64,000 nucleotides of DNA from Chrysogorgia sp. JL179-B06 (GCA_035772405.1 JAYKKM010000438.1:1394001-1458000); one strand, 5' to 3'. Shown: positions 47,137 to 60,214, numbered from the stretch's first letter. Notes: generated from the letters alone by a model not told the origin. Made by a program: numbers and translations.

Positions 47137-47722
47137 CTATATGAAACCATCGAGGAATATTATTACTAAAAATTCCATTTTAGTATTTGTTCAAACTCAT
47201 TATAGAACTTGAATAGTAAAATTTGTTTTGTTGCAATTCGCGATTTCAAAATTATTATATAGAGTTATATTTGTTAAGGCAGGCTATTCGTCTTGTTTTG
47301 CTATTTTTTAATCTTTTTTGTTTAATATTCATTGTTGCGTTTCAGTATTGGCAACGCCGTTTCAATGTCCAATATGATTATTGTATGGTCAAGTCGAATT
47401 GATGCACGTAGACAAGAAATATGTCACAATGTCCTTTCCAGTGCACAGTTTTTGCTAATACGATTGTTTTTTTCTGGGAACTGAATAGTCAGTGTAACTG
47501 AGGGAAATTGATTTCGTTTGAATGCATGTAAAGAAGGCTAATTGTGGCCGTAATGTTACTGACCCGGCCGTTGCAATAATTCGAACAGGTAATTCTAGTG
47601 CTTTCTAAAAAAAATGTTTTATGGCGCAATCACAAAAGCACACGATCACGGAATGTTCTAATCAAGTATATGTTTATGTCTATCGCTCTCACCAACAAAT
47701 TCGGCCTCCTATATAAACTCAC
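47137..47722 (-). other. Predicted SLC6 intron 1 (586 bp)
   Basis: GTGAGT donor at 47722-47717 and TATAG acceptor at 47141-47137, phase 1 on both sides. No other feature seen. Confidence 0.75.
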
Positions 47723-47774
47723 CTGAACCACCAGCAGCGTTGTATTCAAACGTAGCGCCTTCGTTTGTTGGCAT
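47723..47774 (-). CDS. SLC6 family transporter, coding exon 1 (start)
   Basis: ATG at 47774-47772 followed by 17 codons (MPTNEGATFEYNAAGGS) and a single G before donor TTCAG|GTGAGT. Joining to exon 2 gives GCG and the sequence continues [10 protein letters not shown] into TM1. Chosen because it is the nearest upstream ATG frame with a consensus donor in the required phase. No upstream in-frame coding is needed: SLC6 N-termini are short cytoplasmic tails. Sequence above (47775-47880) is probably 5' UTR/promoter; no core promoter element is clear. Confidence 0.7.
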
Positions 47775-48177
47775 ACTGCGAGAGTTCTCAGTTACTATTT
47801 GTCTTAACTGTTGTGGGCAATCCTTGCCACCTCCCTGGTAACTTTAAATGTTCAACTGCCTAACCCAGACTACTGCCTCTATGGCCGTTTTCTTTGCTTT
47901 ATTAAATGGTAATTTGTAATTCAAATTTCCACTTTTCGGCGAGTGGCGAGTTTTGTCATGTGATTGGCTGCGTGGTAATTAAATGCGTTAATTAAAACCG
48001 GTGGAATAATCCGGATTACAATATTTGGCCAATATATATATATATATGATATGAAATGCGGAAAGTGTTGTGTTGTGTAGGCAGCATAGAAATACAAATC
48101 GAAAGCTTCAAAATATCTGTGTACTGCCGAAATATTGTGTAGGAGGTTATTATTATTATTATTATTAAACTTTATTG
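47775..48177. other. Upstream region of the SLC6 gene
   Basis: Probable 5' UTR and proximal promoter. Contains a short TATATA run near 48032-48046 and an ATT trinucleotide run near 48149-48167. No specific promoter element can be supported. Confidence 0.4.
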
Positions 48178-48215
48178 TCTAAAGGTCTAACGTTTCGAGC
48201 GAAGGATCTTCGTTA
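48178..48215 (-). ncRNA. Hammerhead-derived retroelement end
   Basis: The minus strand reads CTAACGA, AGATCCTTCGCTC, then GAAACGTTAGAC, the same layout as the Penelope pLTR motifs with a mutated core. Probably a Penelope-related terminus; not expected to be catalytic. Confidence 0.4.
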
Positions 48216-48430
48216 GAGAGTGAAAAGTATAAAGTCAACCACAAATATTACTTTTTGGCCGATTCATTCGATCAACGCCCCGACTCCCGACATCCTTCCC
48301 TGATACTACGCTAAAAATAGCAAATGACTTCCACGCTAATCTTGGATCCAGTCTTCACGCGAACCGTTATCTCCTCGTAAACCAGGGCGATAATCTCGCC
48401 GCGGCAGGGATCCATTTCTCACGAACAGTT

Positions 48431-48578
<148 letters not shown>

Positions 48579-48579
48579 A

Positions 48580-48905
48580 ACGTTCAAAATAATATGCGAA
48601 GCGGCCGGGCCAGCTGGCTGATTGCCGACTAATTTCTATGTGCATAAATCGTTTTAACGAAGAGTATGCACGTTCTCGTAATATAATAGACACGTACTGT
48701 ACATGTATAATGTTATGTATTTAGATTCGGTGATTCCAAATCTGTTTTCAGAATTGAAATCGAGTAAATATATACTGGCCGAGATAACGTCCAAAATCTA
48801 CGTACAGGGACCCGGGACCATGAATGGGGAACAGAAACTCTAGGTGTGTTTGTGTGTGTGGAGGGGGGGGGGGGGGGTAGGAAAGGCGGGCGAGGGGTTA
48901 TTGCG
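48580..48905 (+). repeat. Copy of a dispersed tandem repeat, with poly-G end
   Basis: Contains AGTATGCACGTTCTCGTAAT, GATTCCAAATCTGTTTTCAG and GAGATAACGT, shared with the repeats at 52830-53290. Both loci are followed by a CCATGAATGGGGA/CCATGGATGGAGA sequence and a run of 15 or more G (48862-48878 here). Confidence 0.75.
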
Positions 48906-49286
48906 GAATGTATATCTAGTAAAAGCGCGTGTATACCTGATCTCTATATACCTGGATTCTGAGTAGTTAAAATCCGGCAGCCATATTGGTGCACCTATAC
49001 CAGTGAACCTTGCGAGCTTAAGATTTGGTCCCAATGCTTTTTCTTAATTGTGGTATCATATCGTACTTGTGGAGTACTTTCACATCGACTTTCACTCGGC
49101 ATTGGTGAAATGTTTTTGGGTTTTTTTTTCGCAGCAACTTTTGATTCTATTTTCGAAGTGTTTCAACAACCACATTACTATATGGAGCTTATCAATATTT
49201 GTTTCAGAAATGTTTTTAAAAGGGTACGTTTAGTATATTTATTATTTTGTATCTACTGCGCAGGCGCATATATGTTGGGAGGCTGT

Positions 49287-50265
<979 letters not shown>

Positions 50266-50469
50266 CAATAGAATGCTTCGGAGCCAAATGAAATTTATTT
50301 TTATTCAATGCCTTATTGCAACAGTAGTCACTACAGTGTATATATTAATGTGGCATTCACTGTAATTATACCAGTAATTATTGGGTGAGACTGATCGCGA
50401 CTGGTGCATTGGCAGTACATAATATACTGTATTAATCGAACCAAATACATTATTGCATGTAACCTCCAT

Positions 50470-51430
50470 CTGAGTCTCGATAGCTCAATCGTTAGAGCAG
50501 CCCTTAACTTCTTCTGCACCATGGTGCTTTTTATCCTTGTATCTAGGATCTTTCTTGGAATGTAACTTGTCCCTCTTCTTAATGAGACGTTTAATCTCAG
50601 TATTAACAAATGGTAAACTGTTTCTGCGCAGCGCTTTGTTTTAGACAGGTTAATAGACAGCTGTCGTTCCTCTATACACATATTGGTAAAATACTCGCTG
50701 AATTTGGCCATGTGGTAATGTAACCCTTCCCAGTCTGCCCTATTGTATAGAGAAGGAATTTTCGGTTTTTTTGCTTGTGAACAATAGGGTGGATGTCGTC
50801 TTCAACATAGACGACGTCGTGATTACTCAAGCCAGGGATTATATTGATCTTATTAACAAGATATTCGTTATTTGTGATAAAGAGATTCAAGGTATTTGGA
50901 CCCCTTGTTGGTTTGGGTGACCATTTGGGTGAGGCTCGTGTCATGAAGTAAGTCCACAAATCGAGTTGTTAATTCTCATGGGTAGGAACAATTTGGTTTG
51001 AGGAAATTATTTTGCCAATCAAATCCCGGAAGGTTCGTATCTCCAGCAATCCAGATATGTGATGTATACTGTATATAGGGTTGTTAACTTTCCTAAGAGA
51101 CGGTTCAAAATTCAACAGTATGATGATCTCATTGCTTTCGTGGGGGTTATATAATGCACACACTTTTACAGCCAATGATGTTGATTAATTCAAAGGTTTT
51201 TACACTCAGTCTCCAGATGACGCTCGCGTGTATATAGATATTCACTAGAGACAGCTATAAATACACCTACACCAATTGAGTGTACCCGATCTCGACGAAA
51301 CACCTTATATTGCTTGGGCGATGTTTGAGGGGATAATTCGCCATTATTAATGTTGTTATTCATAAAGTGCCGTGTCCACAAGATTGCAAAATTCAGTCTC
51401 CTTGTTTCTTATAGACTGACAGTTCATGTT
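50470..51430 (-). pseudogene. LINE endonuclease-region fragment (CR1/L2-like)
   Basis: Minus-strand pieces in shifting frames. VKVCALYNPHESNEI (51175-50969) and TRGPNTLNLFITNNEYLV then IIPGLSNHDVVYVEDDI (50959-50672) match the end of the APE-type endonuclease domain of non-LTR retrotransposon ORF2 (strand motif and SDH catalytic histidine, here SNHD). No RT domain is present. Numerous stops. Confidence 0.75.
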
Positions 51431-51587
51431 AATTATTATTATTAATGTGTCAATCTTCTAGCCAATTAACTACAAGTAGTCTACTAATCGCGGACACTAA
51501 GTGGTAATTAAAACTAATGCTTATACTAAAATATTAATAATTACAATATAAAATACTATTAATGTTCTTTACACTACACAGCAAAAA

Positions 51588-52125
51588 GTCATTTTCTTAT
51601 TAAGAAAATTTTTCTTATTTCAAGAATTATTTGTCTTAAAACAAGAAAATGATTTTCTTAATAAGAAAAAAATTCTTAAAATAAGAAATATTTTGTATTG
51701 CAAGAAATGAGATTTTCCAATTTCTTAAAATAAGAAAATATTTCTTGAAGCAAGAAAATGATTTTCTTGATAAGACAAAAAATTCTTAAAATAAGAAATA
51801 TTTTCCTTTTTCTTAAACTAAGAAAATATTTTTTTGAAGAAAATGTTTCCTTAATAAGAAAAAAATTAATATAAGAAATATATATTTTGTTGCAGAAATA
51901 ATAATTTTCCTTTTTCTTAAAACAAGAAAATGTTTTCTTGAAATAAGAATTGCTATAAATACATAATTATTTTGAGATAATAAAAATTCATGAAATAAGA
52001 AAACATGATCAGGTAATTGTTATATATTTTGTGATTTATTAAGTAAAAGCCTATCCAGAAAAATAGAATATCGATTTTACTTAAAACAAGAAAAATTTAC
52101 TTAAAACAAGAAAATATTTTCTTAT
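51588..52125. repeat. Degenerate TTTTCTTA/TAAGAAAA repeat
   Basis: About 540 bp composed of alternating TTTTCTTA and TAAGAAAA-type words, so it is rich in small palindromes. It starts CAGCAAAAAGTCATTTTCTT. Similar low-complexity palindromic elements occur as MITEs in animal genomes; family not assigned. Confidence 0.6.
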
Positions 52126-52236
52126 CCCCTCGCCTGGTGAGGGCGAGGGTGCTAATATCGACCGGCGTTTAGTCCCTTATCACGCGAGATCCAAGCGGAT
52201 CCTGATCTCGGATCGGCTTTATAGGTATATTAAGTA

Positions 52237-52383
52237 CTTATTAACCGAGCGCGAGGTCCGTACGGGAAAATATTTTGCTTGAGATCTTTTGAGTACAGAC
52301 CGAGCCCGAAGGGCGAGGTCTGTACTCAAAAGATCGAAAGCAAAATATTTTCCCGTACGGACCGAGCTTGTGAGGTTAATAAG
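52237..52383. repeat. Long hairpin (about 70-bp arms)
   Basis: Near-perfect palindrome. The left arm runs from CTTATTAACCGAGCGCGAGG to GACCGAGCCCG, and the right arm is its reverse complement ending GGTTAATAAG. A second hairpin at 52610-52656 has arms GTGCGGGTCCGTAC. Flanking TTATTATATGTCTCG (52387-52402) recurs inverted near 52694-52709, suggesting one MITE of about 470 bp containing both hairpins. Confidence 0.7.
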
Positions 52384-52829
52384 GAATTTATTATATGTCT
52401 CGACTACAACGAGAAATAATTTAGAGAAAACATTATCGTGTACAGTACGTCTTCCTCCACGTCAGCGCGAGCGGAGCGGTCTCACAGTCGCGATTCGATA
52501 TAATTGACAACAAAACAACCAAAATGGAAAACATTTTGAAAATAATATAATTATTTTATTTTTTAATTAATAATTAATAATTATTAACATTTTTTAATCG
52601 AGTAATACCGTGCGGGTCCGTACACCGAGTCCGTACGGTAAAGTACGGACCCGCACGTTAGCCAATCAGCGTTCAAATACGCCAGTTCGGACTCGCAAGA
52701 CATATAATAAATATATATATATATATATATGATCAACCGTCCTCATGCGCGGCATCGGAAAATGTGGCACTGGTAACTAGATACTCAGATTAAATTGAAC
52801 CGTCACCGAGTCCGAGTCCGAGTATGTAT

Positions 52830-53290
52830 TTTGACTCGCTAATTCCAAATCTGTTTTCAGAATTGAAAACGGTTATATATTGATCGAGATATTCAACATA
52901 ATATTCGACGAAGTGACCGGCTAATCATTATTTAGCCGACAAAGCCGACTAACTTTCTAAGTACATAAACCATTTTTACGAAGGGTATTCACGTTCTCGT
53001 AATATAGTAGACACATATGTGATGTATTTTGACTCGCTAATTCCAAATCTGTTTTCAGAATTGAAAACGGTTAAATATTGATCGAGATAACGTTCAAAAT
53101 AATATACGATGAAGTGCCAGTTTATAATCGACTAATTTCTAAGTACATAAACCGTTTTTACGAAGGGTACTCACGTTCTCGTAATATAGTAAACGCGTAT
53201 GTTATGTATGTTGACTCGCTAATTCCAAATCTGTTTTCAGAGTTTAAATCGGTTAAATATTGACCGAGATAACGTTCAAACATTTCTTCG
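52830..53290 (+). repeat. Three tandem copies of a dispersed repeat
   Basis: Units of about 180 bp start near 52831, 53029 and 53212, sharing TTTTGACTCGCTAATTCCAA, CTGTTTTCAGA and GTACATAAACC. The last unit is truncated and followed near 53388-53407 by a G-run. Same family as 48580-48905. Confidence 0.8.
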
Positions 53291-54189
53291 ACGAAACGGG
53301 CTTTTGGAAATTGTGAATATTTGAAAAACAGAAATAATACACGGCCACGGCGTGCGAGGTCTGGGCACCATGGATGGAGAAATTCCCGTAGGGGGGGGGG
53401 GGGGGGCGAATTCGTATTTATAGTTTTAAAAATAAACCAAGAATAAATTTTGCTCAAAAAATGAACAAGCCGTTTTAGTTGCCCGAACGAGGATTTATTT
53501 GTTGTAGACTGTCAACAAAGTCTTGGCTATAACGTTTTGAGTGCAAGGGTCATTAAAAACATTGCGCGACGCGGAGTCGTCTTGGTATCATTTGTAGCTT
53601 TATAAACCGGAAGATACACTGGCTCGCTCAACTTGACATTATGCTGATATTTGATATATAATTTCTACTAGCCTCCTCCATAGGGAACTCTGTGGCTTCT
53701 TTAGCGAAACGCCAAGTAATAGCCAATGTTTTGGCTGGGATTACAGGGAATTATAGGGATAGAAGGGATTGGTGAAGGGTATATGGACATTTCCCAGAGG
53801 TCCTAGCGAGTTAATGTTGCTGCGCCATAATTTGAATCCTGTTTGAATCTCTTGTGGTCGCCGTTGAAACTTGGATTCTTTGTTTGGTAAAGTGCTTTGT
53901 GTTCCAATTCTAAAGAAGTGGCTGATCATCGATTATTCGTCGGTATTACAAAATACTGGCTGCGGGGATAAATACGACAGTGATGCGTTTTCAGGCTGTC
54001 AAAGTACTTCGAAGACGAAGCCGAAGGTAAATCTAACTCTGATCTACGCTTGAACCTGTAACCTGATTGCCTGTGACATGCTCTAATATCAAGACTCTTA
54101 TGGATATCGAAGGTCACGAAAAGTAGTTAGTTTTGTTTTCCATTCAGGTTCTACACACAACTCATACTTACACTACTTAATAACTAATT
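53291..54189. other. Unassigned sequence
   Basis: Contains the poly-G run at 53388-53407. No gene recognised on either strand. Confidence 0.4.
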
Positions 54190-54720
54190 ACTACATAAAG
54201 GACAATTACTATTATTCAGATCCAATTAGATCTCTTTTTCTAATAGTACTCTTAAAAGTATAGAGTGACTCAATATTTATTTCTTCAAATGTTAGTTTAG
54301 ACAATATGACTGGTCTAAAGTATCTTAGTGAATGTTTACCATATCGGACGATATTGGCAGTAGATTGTGTTTAACCTTATATATAGCTATATCCTGTAGG
54401 CGTTTTTGGTAAAGATTGTTCATCTTAGCCCTTTTTAGTAGGTCCTCATACGGTAATTTCCAATTACAGTAGACAGCTTATCTGTGGCTTTACGAAAATG
54501 TCATGACATACTGCAGTAGGTCAAATGATGTAGAATAGCAGTTTTATAAATCTGGAGTTTTGCCTTATTTGGGATAAATTTTCTCAATCTCAACTTACTT
54601 AAGTACTTCAATCAACTTGCTGATCTTTTTACATGAGGAAGATATGTGATAAGAAAAGTTTAACCTCTCATCTATAATTACTCCCAATAGCTTGAATTGA
54701 TCTGTTTTTTAATTATTTCC
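54190..54720 (-). pseudogene. CR1/L2-like LINE, 3' part of ORF2
   Basis: Minus strand reads FKLLGVIIDERLNFSYHI, then after a frame change IPNKAKLQIYKTAILHHLTY, and near the 3' end LRYFRPVILSKLTFEEINI. These are the conserved post-catalytic (thumb) and C-terminal segments of non-LTR reverse transcriptases. The copy is broken. It probably forms one insertion with 55598-56628, with the RT core deleted. Confidence 0.78.
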
Positions 54721-54789
54721 TTGCCTAATTTGAGATTAGATATTGTTGATGTATTTTTGCCGATCTCCATGGCCTGGTATTTGCTAATA

Positions 54790-55298
54790 CAGTAAAAACC
54801 CGCGTATAAGAACCTAGATTTTAAGAACCTGTTAGGCTAAGATTTTCCATTTGGACGCCCTTTACATAAGAACCTGTTTTAGGCTAAAATTTGAAAACAG
54901 GTTCTTATTTTATCAAATAGAGTCAAAACTACAAATTTATAAATCAAAGAAAATAAACTCTACACAGTAATGAAAATGAGCCATAACCAGACAAATAGTG
55001 TACGTATATATTTTGTTCCATTGAATTTACACACAGTAAGCTGTAAATTACATACAGTGTAGCTTTAAAGTGCAATAGGGTTTGTATTTGCTTAGACTGC
55101 AGTCATATGGAGAAAAGTTATGCATAATTTATATAAATAATAGACCACACTTACCAAAACCAAGTCGCTTTTTTCTTAAGAAAATAAGAACCTGTTTAAG
55201 AACCTAAATAGCGTAATTTTGCAGTAAACACCATTTATATAAGAACCTTTTTAGGCTAACTTGGAAAAATCTAGGTTCTTATACGTGGGTTTTTACTG
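54790..55298. mobile_element. Tc1/mariner-type MITE
   Basis: Termini CAGTAAAAACCCGCGTATAA and reverse complement, flanked by TA on both sides (54788-54789, 55299-55300). 509 bp, multiple internal AAGAACCT/AGGTTCTT words, no transposase. It lies within the LINE remnant. Confidence 0.85.
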
Positions 55299-55597
55299 TA
55301 TTACCTTCCAGGAAGTTTGATTTGTAAAATTATCTTCTTTTCTCTACGTATACTTGAACAGTTATCTTTAATTTCTAGTACGTTTCGTAACTACTGAATA
55401 GATTCTGATGTTATAAAAATGTATTTTCCTCTCGTACTGCTCATGCTGCTAATTTATATATAAAATTAAGTAAAAAGGAAGCCCAAATCTTATAAGCCTT
55501 TTGGTTTCTTTTTGGGCTACCTTGTCAGTTATTTATGTTTTTGTCTATAATTTTTAACATTTATTGTGGGTAAATAATATTGACTTGACTTTTATCC

Positions 55598-55974
55598 TTA
55601 TTTAAATTGTTTCGCATATTTCCTTTTCTTCCGAATAACAGCTTTCCATTCATCTGTTATGTATGGTACATCTTTCTCCCTTACTCGCATTTTCGTCATT
55701 GGCATGTGTTTGTCAATTACTTTAGTGATTTGTGTTTGCCAATGTATATATTGACCATCAACAGATGGTGTTGACGTTGTTGTTTCTAAATCTGGCAGGG
55801 AACATTCTGTATCTTTCAGATCTTGTTTAAACTCGTCTAAGATTAGGCTTTTCTTACTCCTGAAGGTAATAACTTTCGCTGGATGCTGTTTAACTTGTTC
55901 ATTTAAGAAACCATAAATAATTAGATGATCACTCAATCCAAATTCAGAAGATTTTTTTGTAAGGAGAGTCTTAC
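55598..55974 (-). pseudogene. CR1/L2-like LINE, endonuclease-RT linker fragment
   Basis: Open for about 125 codons. FGLSDHLIIYGFLNE carries the catalytic SDH of the APE-type endonuclease. KVITFRSKKSLILDEFKQDL and DVPYITDEWKAVIRKKRKYA match the linker before RT in LINE ORF2. Interrupted upstream by the palindromic MITE at 55975. Confidence 0.8.
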
Positions 55975-56393
55975 GCCCGGCGCACACTAGTGCTATCTGC
56001 TTAGCAAAACTTCATTCGTGACCGATGGCGTAAGGCGTTAGCTCCAGTGTGCGGGGCAGTTTCGTAAGCATTTTGTCACTCGTGCCGTCTTTCACAAATA
56101 TTCAACATGTTGGATAATTTTTGTCACGAATGACAATTACCCCTGGTGTGCGGGGAAGTGAAAGCAGCAAGCTTACAACTTACGCATGCGTATTGCCGGA
56201 AAGTCGTAAGCTTGCTGCTTTCACTTCCCCGCACACTAGGGGAAATTGTCATTCGTGACAAAAATTATCCAACATGTTGAATATTTTTGAAAAACGGCAC
56301 GAGTGACAAAATGCTTACGAAACTGCCCCGCACCTCACGCCATCGGTCACGAATGAAGTTTTGCTAAGCAGATAGCTCTAGTGTGCGCCGGGC
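55975..56393. mobile_element. Palindromic MITE, 419 bp
   Basis: Near-perfect inverted arms of about 200 bp, from GCCCGGCGCACACTAGTGCT inward, meeting near 56185. No clear target duplication. Inserted in the LINE: endonuclease sequence resumes on the far side. Confidence 0.88.
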
Positions 56394-56433
56394 TTGAGAA
56401 GAGATGATTATGTAATAATAACGAGTCGCCTGA

Positions 56434-56628
56434 TTAATTAGGCATTAAGCAAACTAATTGGTTGAGATCTGTTTCGCCTCTGGGGAGTATTGAATCTATT
56501 ACAACTCGGCGAGGATGTAGTAAGCGGTATACCAGGACTGATTGGAGTTGCGAAGTGCTAGTAATATCAATGAAGTCACACAGAGGTTCAAAGCTGTTCA
56601 ACATGTCTATACTATGATAGGAGAGCAT
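56434..56628 (-). pseudogene. CR1/L2-like LINE, endonuclease fragment
   Basis: Reads LCDFIDITSTSQLQSVLVYR, a segment of the APE-type endonuclease of LINE ORF2. It lies upstream of the 55598-55974 fragment on the same strand. Confidence 0.55.
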
Positions 56629-57589
56629 TGTCGAATAGTTAGGACAATCACACGACGAACAGACCCATGCTGCTCCGCTAGTATCCGGTGTTTCAAACAG
56701 ACAGTCATCGCTTTGACATGTAATATGAAACCATAAGCCACAATTGTCGCAGTAGAGGCATTGATCAATCCATGAGACGTTGATATTTCATAAGCCACAT
56801 TTGAACTTTTCAGTTGGTGATGTATATAATATAGAATCGTTGGGACCGGGATTGTCCTGAACATCACACACAGAATTAGAGGCTGCAAATTAACTTCTTT
56901 CTGGACACGTCGAACACCATGTTGGTTTTGGGTCGATTCGTTCGAGCAATACAATGCAGGAAAACTGCTTCATTTGGACGGAATGTTAAGTTCTTATACG
57001 AGAATACGTACCACTGGGTACTACTAGCAATGACTGAAGCCAAAGTCAGTGTCGCCTTGTCCGCACTTGTGATTGTGTCATATAGCCAAAAAATTAGAAC
57101 TAAACATGAAGAAACAAAAATCGTGGCCGCCATTGCTGACGGCAACCGCTGACCTCTCTGTTGCATTGCAGGTCACACCTCAAACAACTGTTTTTGTAGA
57201 CAGCAATGGGGACGTTTCACCCCATACAACAAGCCTTTTGGCCACGGCCAAAATAATTAGACGTCTCATTAGTACTTTGAATTTGGTTTGGCTTAGCACC
57301 TAGCTTATTAAAGAGTCTAGCATCTAGTTTGTATACTTTTTGTACCCCTCTGGCTCCTCCGCTGGCAGTTTTGGAATGGGAGTCTAATCCCGCCTCGGCT
57401 TACCGGGACTCAAAACTGTCATCCCATGGGTCTCGGGGCGCGCATATCCTTACCCAAGTAAGGTCCTACTAGTCTATTAAATTTGTTAATGAAATTAACC
57501 TTGCCATATAGGTACGGGGATTCGTTCATCCCGACATATTGTTATTTCAGGTTCCTTAAGGGCTGAAATCCAGAGTCGCACCATAGATT
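56629..57589. other. Unassigned sequence
   Basis: Overlapping open frames on both strands (for example 56919-57152 plus) show no recognisable motif. The right part may be non-coding DIRS-like sequence. Confidence 0.35.
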
Positions 57590-58375
57590 GTTTTGTGTTC
57601 AGACACTTCAATTTTTGCATGCATGGGGTGTGGCCCCCGACTCGCAACCATTACTATCCGTGATTATTGGACTTTCTCGCAACGCCATTTCGATATTAAC
57701 TCCAAGGAAACTCTGGGCATTGCTAATGTTTTGCTCTCGTTCCTACACATCTCTTACTGTTGGGTTGATATTTTCACGCATAGTCAGGTGCTAATTAAGG
57801 CGTGGCAACACCAACGGGAAAATCCCATTCACTCATTGCAGCCCTTAAGAAGCTTTCGACGTCATCTCGTCATCTAACATTCATCTCAGTCTACACTATG
57901 TCAGGTCAAGTGTCAATCCGGCCGATGTACCATCTCGTATTTTAGCTTTAAAATACTCTAAATTATTACCTGAGGTTTGGGTTCGCGTAGAACAATTCTT
58001 TAATTGGTGGTATTTAGGACATTCAGCTCACCTTATGGCTCTGAATGTGCATTCGTCCATTTCCGGCTTCCCTCTACCATTTTTCTCCCCTTACCCCGCC
58101 CCGGGTACTGCCGGGTTTAACCTATTTGCGCAGCATCCTTATCGGCATCCACTCCTTTTTCGCAATCCTTGCGTATTCTTGCCCATTCTCCTTATCTTTG
58201 AGATTCTTCGTTTTATCTCTAGTGTCGGTTTGTCTTGCACTATAGTCGTCCTGGATGTTCGGTTCCGAAATTTTTGGTGGCACCCCTCAGACCCTATAAG
58301 GGTTATCTCCTTGCCCCGTCCCGTACAGGGTTTTCGCCAACCTGGCCTTTTCCTTGGGATTTGTAGGTTTTTAAG
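57590..58375 (+). pseudogene. DIRS-like retroelement RNase H fragment
   Basis: Reads FSQRHFDINSKETLGIANVL and VDIFTHSQVLIKAWQHQ. After one frameshift near 57870 it continues VRSSVNPADVPSRIL and LPEVWVRVEQFFNWW, then HLMALN and LPFFSPYPAPGTAGFNLFAQ. KETLGI, the T-x-SQ site (aspartate of TDSQ replaced by histidine) and NPADxxSR are RNase H landmarks of DIRS-type elements, and the following block is the typical extension before the tyrosine recombinase. Neither RT nor recombinase is seen nearby. Inactive. Confidence 0.72.
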
Positions 58376-58711
58376 TTAACCCCTGCACCGTCGTGTGCAA
58401 CTAAGAAGGCTTAATTCGTATTCTCGAGAATTATCAATTTTCTAGATAGCATGTATGTTTATATTCCTTCGTGTAACCTACAGATAAATAGTTTACCTTG
58501 AGATGTAATACGGATAAATTTTGTAAGTCGACTATTAAACGCATCTACTACCATTCAGTTGATTCAGTTGATTCTTCCTATTCAGGCGCTACGTACCCCT
58601 GTGGCTCGCCTCTTCACCCCGGTTGCCATGTGTCACTACCTTGCTAGTTGTCACTACCATAACGATCATACGTTCCGTTTCCCTTGAATGTATACGTTCC
58701 GTTTCCCTTGA
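58376..58711. other. Unassigned sequence
   Basis: Includes a short direct repeat CATACGTTCCGTTTCCCTTG/TATACGTTCCGTTTCCCTTG near 58668-58710. No gene seen. Confidence 0.4.
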
Positions 58712-59332
58712 GTGATTCGCCCTACCCTTGGATGTGTGCGGTTTCCTACTATTCATTATAACGGATGCCCTCACATTGACAAAAATGGTAACGGCCAAAT
58801 AAAAATGCCGAATCGATGCTTTTTAGGGCCATTATCACTCCGCGTAGGAACAAAAACGACTTTCTTTTCGTTTTTGGACTCTAAATATTCAAAACAAAAA
58901 AAGTTGATTCATCCCCTGCTTCCGAAGATATGGACATCCGAAACAGTCCCTACCCATAGAGCGCCAAATCGCCCACGTAGGGCCCGCGTTGTTATAGGTG
59001 CCGTTTTGCCCCAAAAACATCTATTTTACGGTCACCGTTTTGGCCCCATTTTTGGAGTTCTTTTAGCCCTTTTTCATTTACAGTGCATGGATTTAATTCC
59101 AATTTCATCAAATGATATATCAAAATTATATCTTTTGAAAATTCTAAACATTCAAAACATTATACATTTTCAATGTTTTCCTAATTCATATTTACACCAC
59201 AATTGTGGTTGTTCAAGGGCATTCCAATGGTGTAGTACAAATCCGTTAAGTATTTCAAAATTTGTAAAAAGATTTTTGAGCAATTTACAAAAATTATATT
59301 TTTTCACTTCAATTTTTGACTTTTCTTTTTAA
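58712..59332 (+). CDS. Unrecognised 206-codon open frame
   Basis: Longest unexplained non-repeat frame in the window. It has an ATG at 58712 and no stop until TAA at 59330-59332. The composition is odd: basic N-terminal half, then a hydrophobic segment FGPIFGVLLALFHLQC and an F/L/S-rich tail reflecting TTT/TTA-rich DNA. No domain recognised. It may be a chance frame in non-coding transposon DNA. Confidence 0.2.
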   Translation: MIRPTLGCVRFPTIHYNGCPHIDKNGNGQIKMPNRCFLGPLSLRVGTKTTFFSFLDSKYSKQKKLIHPLLPKIWTSETVPTHRAPNRPRRARVVIGAVLPQKHLFYGHRFGPIFGVLLALFHLQCMDLIPISSNDISKLYLLKILNIQNIIHFQCFPNSYLHHNCGCSRAFQWCSTNPLSISKFVKRFLSNLQKLYFFTSIFDFSF

Positions 59333-60214
59333 TAATAATAAAAATAGGTCCGCTTAGGCGTACATGTATCTGCGCTAATATGTACAGGTATCATATGTAC
59401 ATGAAGATATGTTTTCGGTATTCTCATATGTAATATTTAAAGAATAGAAAACATTTTCCATGTTACCATCGAGTTGATAGAGAAACACGAGTGAAACGTT
59501 GCAATGTGGCATTTATGTGGCTGGGAACACTGGCCCAAAGGGCGAATGTATTATCGCTATTTTGAGTTCTTCCAATGTTCCATGAGTGTTTCTATAATAT
59601 CAACTCGAAGGAAACACAGATCCATTTCATTTATAAAATACTGGTAACCCTTTGAAATTTGATAAACGTGCAATTAATCATCGATTGAGCATGCAGTTAT
59701 ACCAATAACAATGTTATAACTGCAGTCTCAAATAGTACTGTATTTTGCAAGTATAAATAGTATTAAACTATGAAAAATTGAAAAAGAAAAGATTAATCCA
59801 ACTTGGTTCTAAACATGCATGTAAAAGATTAAAAATATATATGAAATTATAACTTATTAACTGTCTTGTATGAAATAGATTAATAGATATTATAAACGTA
59901 AACAAACTGAAGCAGCATTATTGAAACGTGTTAAGTTGCTAACTGTTATTAGCGACTTTGATTAAGCGACTTTAAGTTGATAACTGTTATAGGCGACTTT
60001 GTCTGTGAGCTATATGGTTACTAAATTTCATTACTGAACTTATTTTTTTGCAAGTTGATATCTTTTGTCTGAGATGATAGTTAACCATAACCAACATTAC
60101 TGGAACAGTAAACAAGCTCAATATTGCTGTTTTATTGTATTGATTTGATGTCTATTTTTTATATATTTATTTGAATTAACACAAATTTACTGGTAATACA
60201 CCTTGGAAAACTGT
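59333..60214. other. Unassigned AT-rich sequence
   Basis: Two short near-repeats (AAGTTGATAACTGTTATAGGCGACTTTG-like words near 59934-60000). No gene recognised. Confidence 0.4.

Noticed and set aside
50472..50503. tRNA-like D-arm (TAGCTCAATCGTTAGAGCA)
   Set aside because: No matching acceptor stem, anticodon arm or B box at the right distance; it lies in LINE-derived sequence.
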